Below the pieces are notes generated by a model. The model saw only the letters and a list, made by a program, of their open reading frames with translations, did no database searches and had not been told where the DNA came from. Position numbers and translations under genes: made by a program. From contig NZ_CM001439.1 of assembly GCF_000244955.1 (NCBI RefSeq), positions 5,896,527 through 5,960,526 of the forward strand: a DNA stretch of 64,000 bases, written 5' to 3'. This DNA comes from Saccharomonospora marina XMU15. GTDB taxonomy: Bacteria; Actinomycetota; Actinomycetes; Mycobacteriales; Pseudonocardiaceae. Positions within the stretch are counted from its first letter, which is position 1; each line of letters opens with the position of its first letter. Below are positions 7,797 through 16,037 of this stretch, piece by piece.

Positions 7797-9104
7797 ATGA
7801 TCCACCGCCTGCGCGCCCCGGTCGTCCTGCCTGCCGACCCCTCGTGCTCCGTGGTACGCGACGGCGCCGTCGACATCGACGAGCACGGCCGGATCGCCTA
7901 CTGCGGCTCTGCCTCGGCAGCGCAGGCCAAGGCAGGGCAGGTGACCGAGTTGCCGGGAATCCTGCTTCCGGGACTGGTCAACAGCCACGCCCACAGCCCT
8001 ATGGTGCTGTTGCGCGGAATGGGCGGCGACCTGCCACTGCTGCGCTGGCTTCGCGAGGTCATCTGGCCGGCAGAGGCGAAACTGCGCCCTGCGGACGTGC
8101 ACACCGGAATGCTGCTCGGCTCGGTCGAGATGCTGCGCCGTGGCGTCACCACCAGCGCGGAGATGTACTTCCACGCGGAGCGGATCGCCGAGGCCGTGCT
8201 GACCACCGGCGCACGGGTTGTGCTCGGCGGTCCGATCATCGACCTGCCCGGGCTGGACTGGCGGTCTATGCTCGCCGACACCGAACGCTGGATCGACACC
8301 GAGGGGTTGCGGTTCGGGCCGGGCGAGCGGGTGGAACTCTCCTACGCCGCGCACTCCGCCTACATGCTGCCGGTCGAGGCGCTGGAGATGATCGCCAAGT
8401 CGGCGAACTCGCGAGGCGCCCTCGTACAGATTCACGTGGCCGAGGCGCCGAACGAGGACGAGCGGCAACGGCGAGAACATGGCTCGGTACCTCGCCTGCT
8501 CGACAAGGTCGGCATGCTGGACGGCAGGGTGATCGCGGCCCACGCGGTCCACCTGTCCGACGAGGACATCGCGATGCTGGCCTCGCGCCGGGTCGGCGTG
8601 GCGCACTGCCCCGGCTCGAACTCCAAACTCGCGTCCGGGGTCGCGCGACTGACCGATCTGCGCGCCGCTCGCGTGCCGGTCGGTCTGGGAACGGACGGCC
8701 CTGCCAGCAACGACGACCTCGACCTGTGGGAAGAGGTACAGCTCGCCGCGATGCTCGCCAGGGTGTCCACACAGGATTCCACCGCGGTCACGGCGGCCGA
8801 CGCACTGCTGCTGGCCACGCGCGGCGGCGCCGAGGCGCTCGGCCGAGACGACATCGGCGCCCTGGAACCGGGCAGGTGGGCCGACATGGTGCACATCGAC
8901 GTCGACGACCCCGCGTTCGCCACCGGGCTGGAGGTGCCCGACGACCAACTGCTGGCGAACCTCGTGTGGGCGGCCGGTTCACGACGCGTCCGTGACGTGT
9001 GGGTGGCCGGGGAGCAGGTGGTCGGCGCGGGCGAGTCCACGCGCGTCGACCGCGCGGCCGCGCAGGCGGACGTGGCCAAGGCCGCCGCCCGGCTGCGCGG
9101 CTGA
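7797..9104 (+). CDS. Amidohydrolase / SAH-MTA deaminase-like metal hydrolase
   Basis: 435 residues. It belongs to the metal-dependent amidohydrolase superfamily (TIM barrel): a metal-binding HAHS motif in LVNSHAHSPMVLLRG, a later His in IQIHVAEA, HAVHLSDED, and a conserved GTDGPASNDDLDLWEE with the catalytic Asp. The layout resembles 5-methylthioadenosine/S-adenosylhomocysteine deaminases and chlorohydrolases (MtaD/TrzN type), so deamination of a purine or pyrimidine-like ring is likely. The exact substrate cannot be assigned. The ATG at 7797 is chosen because a TANNNT element precedes it. It is adjacent to a MarR regulator. Confidence 0.88.
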   Translation: MIHRLRAPVVLPADPSCSVVRDGAVDIDEHGRIAYCGSASAAQAKAGQVTELPGILLPGLVNSHAHSPMVLLRGMGGDLPLLRWLREVIWPAEAKLRPADVHTGMLLGSVEMLRRGVTTSAEMYFHAERIAEAVLTTGARVVLGGPIIDLPGLDWRSMLADTERWIDTEGLRFGPGERVELSYAAHSAYMLPVEALEMIAKSANSRGALVQIHVAEAPNEDERQRREHGSVPRLLDKVGMLDGRVIAAHAVHLSDEDIAMLASRRVGVAHCPGSNSKLASGVARLTDLRAARVPVGLGTDGPASNDDLDLWEEVQLAAMLARVSTQDSTAVTAADALLLATRGGAEALGRDDIGALEPGRWADMVHIDVDDPAFATGLEVPDDQLLANLVWAAGSRRVRDVWVAGEQVVGAGESTRVDRAAAQADVAKAAARLRG

Positions 9105-9119
9105 CGAGAGTTTCCTGGG

Positions 9120-10454
9120 TCAGGACGTTGTCGGGTACACGTACACTTCGCCGCCACCGTCTTCATCGAAGACACCGACGCCCGCTCCGATGAGACTCGG
9201 GACTCGCGTGTCGTCGCCGAGCGGATCTGCTTCCCCGGTCTCGAGCGAGACCGACGCCGGAGTCCCCGGGTCCGCGGACGTCGACGACGGCGCGGCGTGC
9301 CCGTACGCCGTGCCGTCGTCGGCCACCGAGGTGAGCTGAATCTCGTTGCGCTGCTCGTCAGCCGCGAAGCAACGACCCTCACCGGATCGCAGGTCGAACC
9401 CGACGATGTCGAAGATCAGGTAACGCCCGTTGGCGGAAAGGACCGGTTCGGCGTCCATGGGGTCACCGAAACCGTCCGTGCGTTGCTCGCAGGTCACGGA
9501 AGCGACGACCGCGCCGGTGTCGCCGTCGTGCACAGCCCACACCCGTTCGACGCCGGAGACACCGTCGCGTACCGGCCATGCGGCGAGGAAGGACTTGCCG
9601 TCAGCACTTCCCACCACCTCGACGGTCACCCCGCCCTCGTCGGGACTGGCAGCCTGCGGGGTCACGTCGTCGCTGAACCAGCCGCCTGGCACCCAGAACG
9701 CCTTGTGGCCCTGCACGAGCGGGCCGCTGCCGGTGATGCCGACAAGGCGTGAGTTGTCGTTGCAGGAGCCCACTAGTTGGCCGCACTCCTTCGGCGCCGC
9801 GAGCTGTTCGCTGCCGCTCTCGTAGTCCGTGGTCTCGCCGGTCGCCACGTCGACCACGGTCGCGCCCCTTCGGTGCGACACCAGGATCGCGCCGTCGCTG
9901 TTCACCTCGTAGCCTGCCGCCTCGCCAGGCACGGTGATCTCGCGCAGCGGGGCCACGCCGTCGCCGGAGGAGGCGACGTCGTACACGTAGAGGTGCGTGG
10001 TGTCGGTGGCCTTGTCGACGCCGTCCCCGCCCTCGGCTCCGGTCGTGGCGAGCACGACGTACTCGCGCCCATCCGGGTTCACGACGAACGGGAGCGTGTC
10101 GATCCGGCTTTCCGGATTCGGCACCGGCCCGCCCCTCCAGCGCACGGCGCCGGTCGCGGCGTCGTGGGCAACGACATGCGAAGCGTCACCGCTGTGGGTT
10201 GTCGCGCGCAGCAGCACGACACCGGCCCGCGGCGCCACGACCGGGCGCCCGAACCGCAGCCGATCGCTTCCTCCACCGGCCCGCCAGCCGCGTGTGCTGT
10301 CGAATCCGTCGGGCAGGCTGAGCCGGGGAGCGATCTGCGAGTCGGGCCGCGGTACGACCTGCTCGCCGAGGTTGCCGCCGGTCGAATCGCCGCACGCGGC
10401 AGTCACAACGAACAGCGAGATGGCAAGGGCGGCAAGCGCCCGCCTTCGAAACAC
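9120..10454 (-). CDS. Secreted lipoprotein with PQQ-like beta-propeller
   Basis: 444 residues from a GTG with GGGGG upstream. The N-terminus is a lipoprotein signal: RRRALAALAISLFVVTAAC, with lipobox TAAC giving an acylated Cys at about 21. The mature part has repeated blade-like segments (VARAGVVLLRAT, VVAHDAATGAVRWRGG, LYVYDVAS) as in PQQ-type propellers. No catalytic residues are recognisable, so a binding or scaffold role outside the membrane is likely. It lies downstream of the short-chain dehydrogenase on the same strand (67 nt gap) and could be co-transcribed with it. Confidence 0.85.
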   Translation of the reverse strand: MFRRRALAALAISLFVVTAACGDSTGGNLGEQVVPRPDSQIAPRLSLPDGFDSTRGWRAGGGSDRLRFGRPVVAPRAGVVLLRATTHSGDASHVVAHDAATGAVRWRGGPVPNPESRIDTLPFVVNPDGREYVVLATTGAEGGDGVDKATDTTHLYVYDVASSGDGVAPLREITVPGEAAGYEVNSDGAILVSHRRGATVVDVATGETTDYESGSEQLAAPKECGQLVGSCNDNSRLVGITGSGPLVQGHKAFWVPGGWFSDDVTPQAASPDEGGVTVEVVGSADGKSFLAAWPVRDGVSGVERVWAVHDGDTGAVVASVTCEQRTDGFGDPMDAEPVLSANGRYLIFDIVGFDLRSGEGRCFAADEQRNEIQLTSVADDGTAYGHAAPSSTSADPGTPASVSLETGEADPLGDDTRVPSLIGAGVGVFDEDGGGEVYVYPTTS

Positions 10455-10521
10455 GATGCCCCCACAAAAGATCGCGGTCGTTACCGTCGCTGGGACGGCC
10501 TCCCTCGACTCGCGGTTCCGT

Positions 10522-11214
10522 TCAGCCGAGCGGACGCGGGCGAATGGTCACCTCGGTGAGGTGCGCGTCGGCCTCCGCGGATACCGCGCTCAGCACCGCG
10601 GCCGCGACCGACTCGGGACGCAGATAGCGCTCGGGCGAGTACCGGCCGCCTTCGTGTGCCACCACCGCCTGCTGCATCTCGGTGTCCGTACGGCCGGGGT
10701 ACACCGAGGTCACGCGCAAGCCGTTGACCTCCTCCTCCGCACGCAGCACGTCGGCGTAGGCGCGCAGGGCGAACTTGCTCGCCGCGTACGGCCCCCAGCC
10801 CGCTCGCGCGGACAGTCCCTGCCCTGAGTTGATGAGCACGACGTGTCCCTTGCTCGCTCGAAGCGCGGGCAGCAACAGCCGCGTCAGTTCGGCGACCGCG
10901 ACCACGTTGACCTCGAGGTTGTGCCGCCACACCGCCGCGTCGGACTCGGCGACAGTGCCGAGCCCGGCCACGCCCGCGGAGTGCACGAGCACATCCAGCC
11001 GCGGAATGCGCTCGGCGGCGGCAGCGACCGCCTCGGTGTCGGTGAGGTCGATCGGCCACGGCGTCGAACCGGCCAAGTCGCGGGCCAACCCGGTGAGTGC
11101 GGCTTCGTCGCGTCCGCCGAGCAGCAGTCGATGGGTAGGGGCCAGCGCACGCGCCACCGCGGCGCCGATCCCTCGGGAGGCACCGGTGACGAGAGCGAGC
11201 GGTTGATCGGCCAT
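10522..11214 (-). CDS. Short-chain dehydrogenase/reductase
   Basis: 230 residues. The Rossmann motif TGASRGIG lies at about residues 11-18 and the SDR catalytic set is present: the NSG region VVLINSGQG and Y-x3-K in YAASKFALRAYAD. It is a cytoplasmic NAD(P)H-dependent oxidoreductase of classical length. ATG at 11214 (MADQPLALVTGAS) is preferred over upstream starts because it places the Rossmann motif at the usual position. It is downstream of phoX by 50 nt. The substrate is unknown. Confidence 0.92.
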   Translation of the reverse strand: MADQPLALVTGASRGIGAAVARALAPTHRLLLGGRDEAALTGLARDLAGSTPWPIDLTDTEAVAAAAERIPRLDVLVHSAGVAGLGTVAESDAAVWRHNLEVNVVAVAELTRLLLPALRASKGHVVLINSGQGLSARAGWGPYAASKFALRAYADVLRAEEEVNGLRVTSVYPGRTDTEMQQAVVAHEGGRYSPERYLRPESVAAAVLSAVSAEADAHLTEVTIRPRPLG

Positions 11215-11264
11215 GCCGCCCACCGTAGACGGCATGACCGACCGTGCCCCGCCGTGGTCGCCCG

Positions 11265-13319
11265 CTACCGGCCGATGTGGCCCGGCCTGCCGTGGCGACC
11301 GCGCTTCCACACCGACACGATCGAAGGGCGAGGCTGCGAGTCACCACCGTCGGGCCAGTGCGACTGCGGGTCTGCGGAGCTGCCGTCCTCACCCGGGTGC
11401 TGCACCGCGACCAGCACCACGTCCTCGGTGACCACGGGACCACAGGCCTCCGCACCGATCGGCACCGTGAGGAACTGCTTCACCTGACCTCGGTTGGCCC
11501 CTTCCACGGGCACCGCGAACAGCCCGTCGTTGGAGCCCAGCGCGTTGCCGTCGGTGGAGATCCACAGGTTGCCGTAGCCGTCGAAGGCGACGTTGTCCGG
11601 GCAGGAGATCGGGCTGACCTGGTCCTTGGGGAACCCGCCGAAGTAGGTGTCCGCGCTGGCCGGGTCGCCGCACACCAGCAGCAACCGCCACGAGAACGTG
11701 GTCGACGCCGCATCCCCGGCCGCCTCTTCCCACTCCAGCACGTGGCCGTTGCGGTTGCCGTTGCGCGGGTTTGCCTCGTCGGCGGCCTCCTTGCCCGCCG
11801 CGCCGCGATCGCTGTTGTTGGTCAGCGCGGCGTAGACCCGGCCGTTGACCGGGTTGGGCTCGATGTCCTCGGGGCGGTCCATCTTGGTCGCGCCGACGGT
11901 GTCGGCGGCGAGCCGGGTGAAGATGTAGACCTCCTCGGCCGTGAAGCCGGGAACGAATGACCGGTTTCCGCTGGCGAGCGGAATCCACTCGCCGGACCCG
12001 TCGAACTCGCCGTCGCTGGGCAGCGTGCCACTGCCGTCGATCTCGCTCGCCGGGCTGTCGCCGGTGAACCTGGCGACGTAGAGGGTGCCGTCGTCGAGCA
12101 GGCTCATGTTGTGCCTGCGGGCGTGCGCGCTGCGGCCGGGCTTGTACTTGCCGTTGGAGACGAACTTGTAGATGTAGTCGAAGCGCTCGTCGTCACCGGA
12201 GTACACGGCGACCCGGCCGTCCTTGGTGATCTTGACGTTGGCGGCTTCGTGCTTGAAGCGGCCGAGTGCGGTGTGCTTCACCGGCGTCGAGTTCGGGTCG
12301 TTGGGGTCGATCTCCACGACCCAGCCGAACCGGTTGCACTCGTTGGGCTCCTGTGCGATGTCCCAGCGCTTGTCGAAGCGCTCCCACTTGCGCCTGCTGG
12401 CACCCGACGGCAGGCCGTAGCGGCGCAGCCGCTCCGCGGCTACCGGGTCGCTGACCGCGCTCGCGTTGGCGAAGTACTGGTTGAAGTTCTCCTCACCGGA
12501 GAGCACGGTGCCCCACGGCGTGACACCGCCCGCACAGTTGTTCTGTGTGCCGAACACCTTGCGGCCACTCGGGTCGGCCGAGGTCTTCAGGTGGTCCGAA
12601 CCGGCAGCGGGACCACGCAGTTCGAACTCGGTGTTGATCGTGATGCGACGGTTGTAGCGGCCGGGCACGACCTTCAGACCGCCCTCGCGGGCGCGCGTCA
12701 CCTGCACCACGGACATGCCGTGCGCGGCCCATGCGATGCGCACCTGCTCCTCGGTGGGATTGTCCGGGTCGTACTGGTCAGCAGGGAACATGTGCACCTC
12801 GGCGGTGTACTCGTGGTTCACCACCATGAGGCTGCTGCGACCGGAGGAGTCCAGCGGGACAAGGCCGACGAAGTCGTTGTTGTACCCGAACTGCTTCGCC
12901 TGCGCGGCCGCTGTCTGCGCGTTGAAGTCGAACTTCGGCGCTCCGGGTAGCACGGGGTCGCCCCAGCCGATCACGACCCGCTGCTCGTAGCCGTCGGGCA
13001 CTGTCACGGCGTCGGCGGTGTTCGGCGCCACCGGTTCGAAGTCGATGCCCTGCCGGTGGCGTCCTGACCCGTGCCGGTGCGCCAGTGCGGGGGGAACCGC
13101 ACCCTGCGCGGCGGCAGTGCCGGGGAGCGCGGCGAAGCCCGCCGCGGCCGCCGTCATGACGGCGCCCGCCCGCAGCGCGCCACGGCGGGAGAGCACGTTC
13201 TTGACGACGTCACCGAAGTACTCGTTGTCCGAGGTGTTCGGTGCGGGGTGGGCACAGGCGTTGCCGCACCGGTACTCGCAGGTGACGGCGGAGCGTCCTG
13301 GGCGGTGCGTTCTCGACAT
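11265..13319 (-). CDS. phoX: PhoX-family alkaline phosphatase (DUF839), Tat-exported
   Basis: 684 residues. The protein opens with a cytoplasmic stretch (MSRTHRPGRSAV ... NTSDNEYFGDVVKNV) and then a twin-arginine signal, LSRRGALRAGAV, before a hydrophobic AAAAGFAALPGTAAAQG. This unusual long pre-Tat region is typical of actinobacterial PhoX. The conserved core NNCAGGVTPWGT and EENFNQYF are present. PhoX enzymes hydrolyse phosphomonoesters outside the cell using Fe and Ca. Start ATG at 13319 is chosen over the upstream start because it fits the family N-terminus. A Pho-box-like element lies upstream, consistent with phosphate control. Confidence 0.92.
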   Translation of the reverse strand: MSRTHRPGRSAVTCEYRCGNACAHPAPNTSDNEYFGDVVKNVLSRRGALRAGAVMTAAAAGFAALPGTAAAQGAVPPALAHRHGSGRHRQGIDFEPVAPNTADAVTVPDGYEQRVVIGWGDPVLPGAPKFDFNAQTAAAQAKQFGYNNDFVGLVPLDSSGRSSLMVVNHEYTAEVHMFPADQYDPDNPTEEQVRIAWAAHGMSVVQVTRAREGGLKVVPGRYNRRITINTEFELRGPAAGSDHLKTSADPSGRKVFGTQNNCAGGVTPWGTVLSGEENFNQYFANASAVSDPVAAERLRRYGLPSGASRRKWERFDKRWDIAQEPNECNRFGWVVEIDPNDPNSTPVKHTALGRFKHEAANVKITKDGRVAVYSGDDERFDYIYKFVSNGKYKPGRSAHARRHNMSLLDDGTLYVARFTGDSPASEIDGSGTLPSDGEFDGSGEWIPLASGNRSFVPGFTAEEVYIFTRLAADTVGATKMDRPEDIEPNPVNGRVYAALTNNSDRGAAGKEAADEANPRNGNRNGHVLEWEEAAGDAASTTFSWRLLLVCGDPASADTYFGGFPKDQVSPISCPDNVAFDGYGNLWISTDGNALGSNDGLFAVPVEGANRGQVKQFLTVPIGAEACGPVVTEDVVLVAVQHPGEDGSSADPQSHWPDGGDSQPRPSIVSVWKRGRHGRPGHIGR

Positions 13320-13397
13320 GGAACTCAACAGGGGAAGAAAACGTCTCGGCTCGGCGGACACGCGGCCTCCAGTCACTCGGTCAGGGGAACGAAGGTG

Positions 13398-13441
13398 ACG
13401 TTAGGTGCGCAATACGAGCGTCGGTGATCCGCCAAGTGAAC
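13398..13441 (-). promoter_or_regulatory. Candidate PhoP box and -10 upstream of phoX
   Basis: On the minus strand GTTCACTTGGC is followed by a weaker GATCACC 12 nt later, resembling the direct repeats of actinobacterial PHO boxes (GTTCACC-like units). A -10-like TAACGT (13403-13398) lies about 20 nt downstream, so the box would replace the -35. The second repeat is imperfect. Confidence 0.4.
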
Positions 13442-13544
13442 GGTTGGCGACACCTCGGTGTCTCCACTTGCGCTACCGGCTGGCTCAGACCAATGTTGAA
13501 TCGCTCTGCGCACAGCGCCCAGATTCGCACGCCGGTATGACGAA

Positions 13545-13579
13545 GGCCACCCTCACGCATCTCGCGCGCGAAGGTGGCC
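13545..13579 (-). terminator. Hairpin downstream of ino1
   Basis: GGCCACC (13545-13551) and GGTGGCC (13573-13579) pair over 7 bp with a 21-nt loop. The element lies between the ino1 stop (13601) and the phoX promoter region on the same strand. No U-tract is seen. Confidence 0.45.
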
Positions 13580-13600
13580 CCGGCTTGGTGTCGCCGAACG

Positions 13601-14689
13601 TCAGCGTTCGACCTCGCCGTTGATGAACTTCTCGACCGCGTCGCGGGCGGTGGAGTCGTCGTACTGCACCGGCGGCGACTTCATGAAGTAGGACGAGGCC
13701 GAAAGCAGCGGGCCACCGACACCGCGATCCTTGGCGATCTTGGCCGCGCGAACGGCGTCGATGATGATGCCCGCCGAGTTCGGCGAGTCCCACACCTCGA
13801 GCTTGTACTCCATGTTGAGCGGCACGTCGCCGAAGGCGCGTCCTTCGAGCCGCACGTAGGCCCACTTACGGTCGTCGAGCCACTGCACGTAGTCGGAAGG
13901 GCCGACGTGCACGTTGCCCTTGCCGAGGTCCCTGTCGATCTGCGAGGTGACCGACTGCGTCTTGGAGATCTTCTTCGACTCCAGTCGCTCCAGCTCCTTC
14001 ATGTTCTTGAAGTCCATGTTCCCGCCCACGTTGAGCTGCATGGTGCGGTCGAGCTGGACACCCCGGTCCTCGAACAGCTTCGCGAGCACGCGGTGCGTTA
14101 TCGTCGCACCGACCTGCGACTTGATGTCGTCGCCGACGATCGGGACACCGGCCTGCTCGAACTTCGCAGCCCATTCCGGGTCGGAGGCGATGAACACCGG
14201 GATCGCGTTGACGAACGCGACACCCGCGTCCAGTGAGGCCTGCGCGTAGTAGCGGGCGGCCTCGGTGGAACCGACAGGAAGGTAGGAGACGAGTACGTCG
14301 ACCTCCGCGGCCCGCAGCGCGGCGACCACATCCACCGGTTGCTCGTCGGACTCCTGGATCGTCTCCTGGTAGAAGCGGCCGAGCCCGTCCAGCGTCGGGC
14401 CACGCTGCACGCTCACCCCGAGCGGCGGCACATCACAGATCTTGATCGTGTTGTTCTCGCTGGCGAGGATCGCCTCGGAAAGGTCTTGCCCCACCTTCTT
14501 GGCGTCCACGTCGAAAGCCGCCACGAACTCGACGTCACGCACGTGGTACTCGCCGAACTGCACATGCATCAGCCCAGGCACGCGCGAGCGCGGGTCGGCG
14601 TCGCGGTAATAGTGGACCCCTTGAACCAGCGATGCCGCACAGTTGCCGACGCCAACGATGGCCACCCTCACGCGGCGGTTCTCGCCCAT
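13601..14689 (-). CDS. ino1: myo-Inositol-1-phosphate synthase
   Basis: 362 residues, the short actinobacterial form. It converts glucose-6-phosphate to inositol-1-phosphate with NAD, the first step towards phosphatidylinositol, mannosides and mycothiol. The N-terminal NAD motif is [16 protein letters not shown]. Conserved segments [12 protein letters not shown]-like (VSYLPVGST), [15 protein letters not shown] and LNVGGNMDF are present. GGGAGA lies upstream of the ATG. It is the second gene of a padR-ino1 operon (13 nt gap). Confidence 0.97.
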   Translation of the reverse strand: MGENRRVRVAIVGVGNCAASLVQGVHYYRDADPRSRVPGLMHVQFGEYHVRDVEFVAAFDVDAKKVGQDLSEAILASENNTIKICDVPPLGVSVQRGPTLDGLGRFYQETIQESDEQPVDVVAALRAAEVDVLVSYLPVGSTEAARYYAQASLDAGVAFVNAIPVFIASDPEWAAKFEQAGVPIVGDDIKSQVGATITHRVLAKLFEDRGVQLDRTMQLNVGGNMDFKNMKELERLESKKISKTQSVTSQIDRDLGKGNVHVGPSDYVQWLDDRKWAYVRLEGRAFGDVPLNMEYKLEVWDSPNSAGIIIDAVRAAKIAKDRGVGGPLLSASSYFMKSPPVQYDDSTARDAVEKFINGEVER

Positions 14690-14702
14690 GCCGGTATCTC
14701 CC

Positions 14703-15287
14703 TTACTCGTGTTCGGTGTGGTAGGTCGTTTCCGAGCCGCGGCTCGAGGTCTGCTGCCCTCGCTGCTCGGCTTGTTCGTGCGCGATCAACTCGTTGAGCC
14801 AGCGCACTTCCCGCTCGCTTGCCTCCAGCCCTAGCTGGTGCAGCTCACGGGTGTAGCGGTCGATCTTCTCCTCGGCCCTGGCCAACGCTGCCCGCAGACC
14901 TTCACGTCGTTCCTCGACCCGGCGTCGCCGCCCCTCGAGGATGCGCATCCTGACGTCGGCGGGTGTCCGCGAGAAGAACGTCAGGTGGACGCCGAAGCCC
15001 TCGTCGTCCCACGTCTGCGGCCCGGCGTCGACGAGCAGTTCGGCGAACCGCTCCTTGCCCTCCGCCGTAAGCTTGTAAACCCGCTTGGCCCGGCGGTTCC
15101 AGCCGGTTGAGGTGTCGGCCGCCTCCTCGGTGATCAGACCCGCCCGCAGTAACCGACGCAGCGTCGGATACAGCGAGCCGTAGGAGAAGGTGCGGAACAT
15201 GCCAAGCGTCTCGTGCAGACGTTTGCGCAGCACGTAACCGTGCATGGGCGCGTCGTGCAGAAGCCCGAGAATCGCGAACTCCAGCAC
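14703..15287 (-). CDS. PadR-family repressor
   Basis: 194 residues. A PadR-type winged helix lies at the N-terminus ([19 protein letters not shown] ... [18 protein letters not shown]) and a long C-terminal helical dimerisation region ([19 protein letters not shown]). GTG at 15287 is chosen because GGGGGT lies just upstream and family members start [10 protein letters not shown]. It is upstream of ino1 in one operon, a conserved actinobacterial pair, so it probably regulates inositol synthesis or itself via the operator at 15375-15393. Confidence 0.93.
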   Translation of the reverse strand: MLEFAILGLLHDAPMHGYVLRKRLHETLGMFRTFSYGSLYPTLRRLLRAGLITEEAADTSTGWNRRAKRVYKLTAEGKERFAELLVDAGPQTWDDEGFGVHLTFFSRTPADVRMRILEGRRRRVEERREGLRAALARAEEKIDRYTRELHQLGLEASEREVRWLNELIAHEQAEQRGQQTSSRGSETTYHTEHE

Positions 15288-15374
15288 ATCGCACCCCCTT
15301 TCCGGAACGAAACGCCGCCGCCCGGCGTTGCCGCTCACAGGCGACCGGGCGTGGAATACCCAACCTACCGCGCG

Positions 15375-15393
15375 ATTATATCGGCTCGATACA
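15375..15393 (-). promoter_or_regulatory. padR-ino1 promoter with overlapping dyad operator
   Basis: On the minus strand TGTATCG-N3-CGATATA (15393-15377) forms an imperfect inverted repeat, and the following TATAAT (15380-15375) is a consensus -10. The overlap of dyad and -10 suggests autorepression by PadR. The start of transcription would be near 15368, giving about 80 nt of leader. Confidence 0.55.
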
Positions 15394-15531
15394 TCGAAGT
15401 GGCGTAGTTAACCTCCGGGGCATGTCACACGCCGGAGTTGTTCATCAGATCGTTATGAATCTCTCGGCATGTCCGGTTGGTGGCGACCAGGCACCCGGCG
15501 AGCTTCTGGTCATGGCCCCCCGGAATGCACG

Positions 15532-15537
15532 TACTCT
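15532..15537 (+). promoter_or_regulatory. -10 hexamer for leaderless DUF5318 mRNA
   Basis: TACTCT ends 6 nt before the GTG at 15544 and no ribosome binding site is visible. Confidence 0.5.
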
Positions 15538-15543
15538 GTTGAG

Positions 15544-15942
15544 GTGCGAAACCAGCGGCAGGTCGTCGACTACGCGCTACAGCGCCGTGCGCTGCTCGCC
15601 GAGGTCCACTCCGGCCGAGTCAGCACCATGGATGTCTGCGACGCCACCCCTTACCTGCTCAGTGCTGCGAAGTTCCACGGCAGCCAGAGCGGCAACACCT
15701 GCCCGGTGTGCCGCAGGGAACCGCTCACCGACGTGTGCTGGGTCTACGGCGACGAACTGAAGCACGCGGCCGGCTCGGCACGCGCACCCGAGGAACTCGA
15801 GCGGATGGCCAACCTTTTCGGTGAGTTCACCGTTTACGTCGTGGAGGTCTGCAGGTCGTGCGGGTGGAACCATCTCGTGCGCTCATACGTCCTTGGGACT
15901 GGAACACCACACCCTGGGTCACGCAGGACCGCAGGTCAGTGA
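15544..15942 (+). CDS. DUF5318 zinc-ribbon protein (Rv0049-like)
   Basis: 132 residues. A small cytoplasmic protein with two CxxC knuckles, CPVCRREP and CRSCGW, about 57 residues apart, likely forming one zinc site. It begins VRNQRQVVDYALQRRALL from the GTG at 15544; a longer frame upstream has no support. It sits between padR-ino1 and ponA, as in mycobacteria, so it belongs to a conserved neighbourhood, but its role is unknown. Confidence 0.88.
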   Translation: MRNQRQVVDYALQRRALLAEVHSGRVSTMDVCDATPYLLSAAKFHGSQSGNTCPVCRREPLTDVCWVYGDELKHAAGSARAPEELERMANLFGEFTVYVVEVCRSCGWNHLVRSYVLGTGTPHPGSRRTAGQ

Positions 15943-16037
15943 ACGAGGACACGGGCCGCACACTGGTCCGGGCAACGCACGTAGGGTTCGTTCCGCAGAA
16001 CGGCGTACCCCGACGCGCCGATCTGGGAGGTTCTTGA

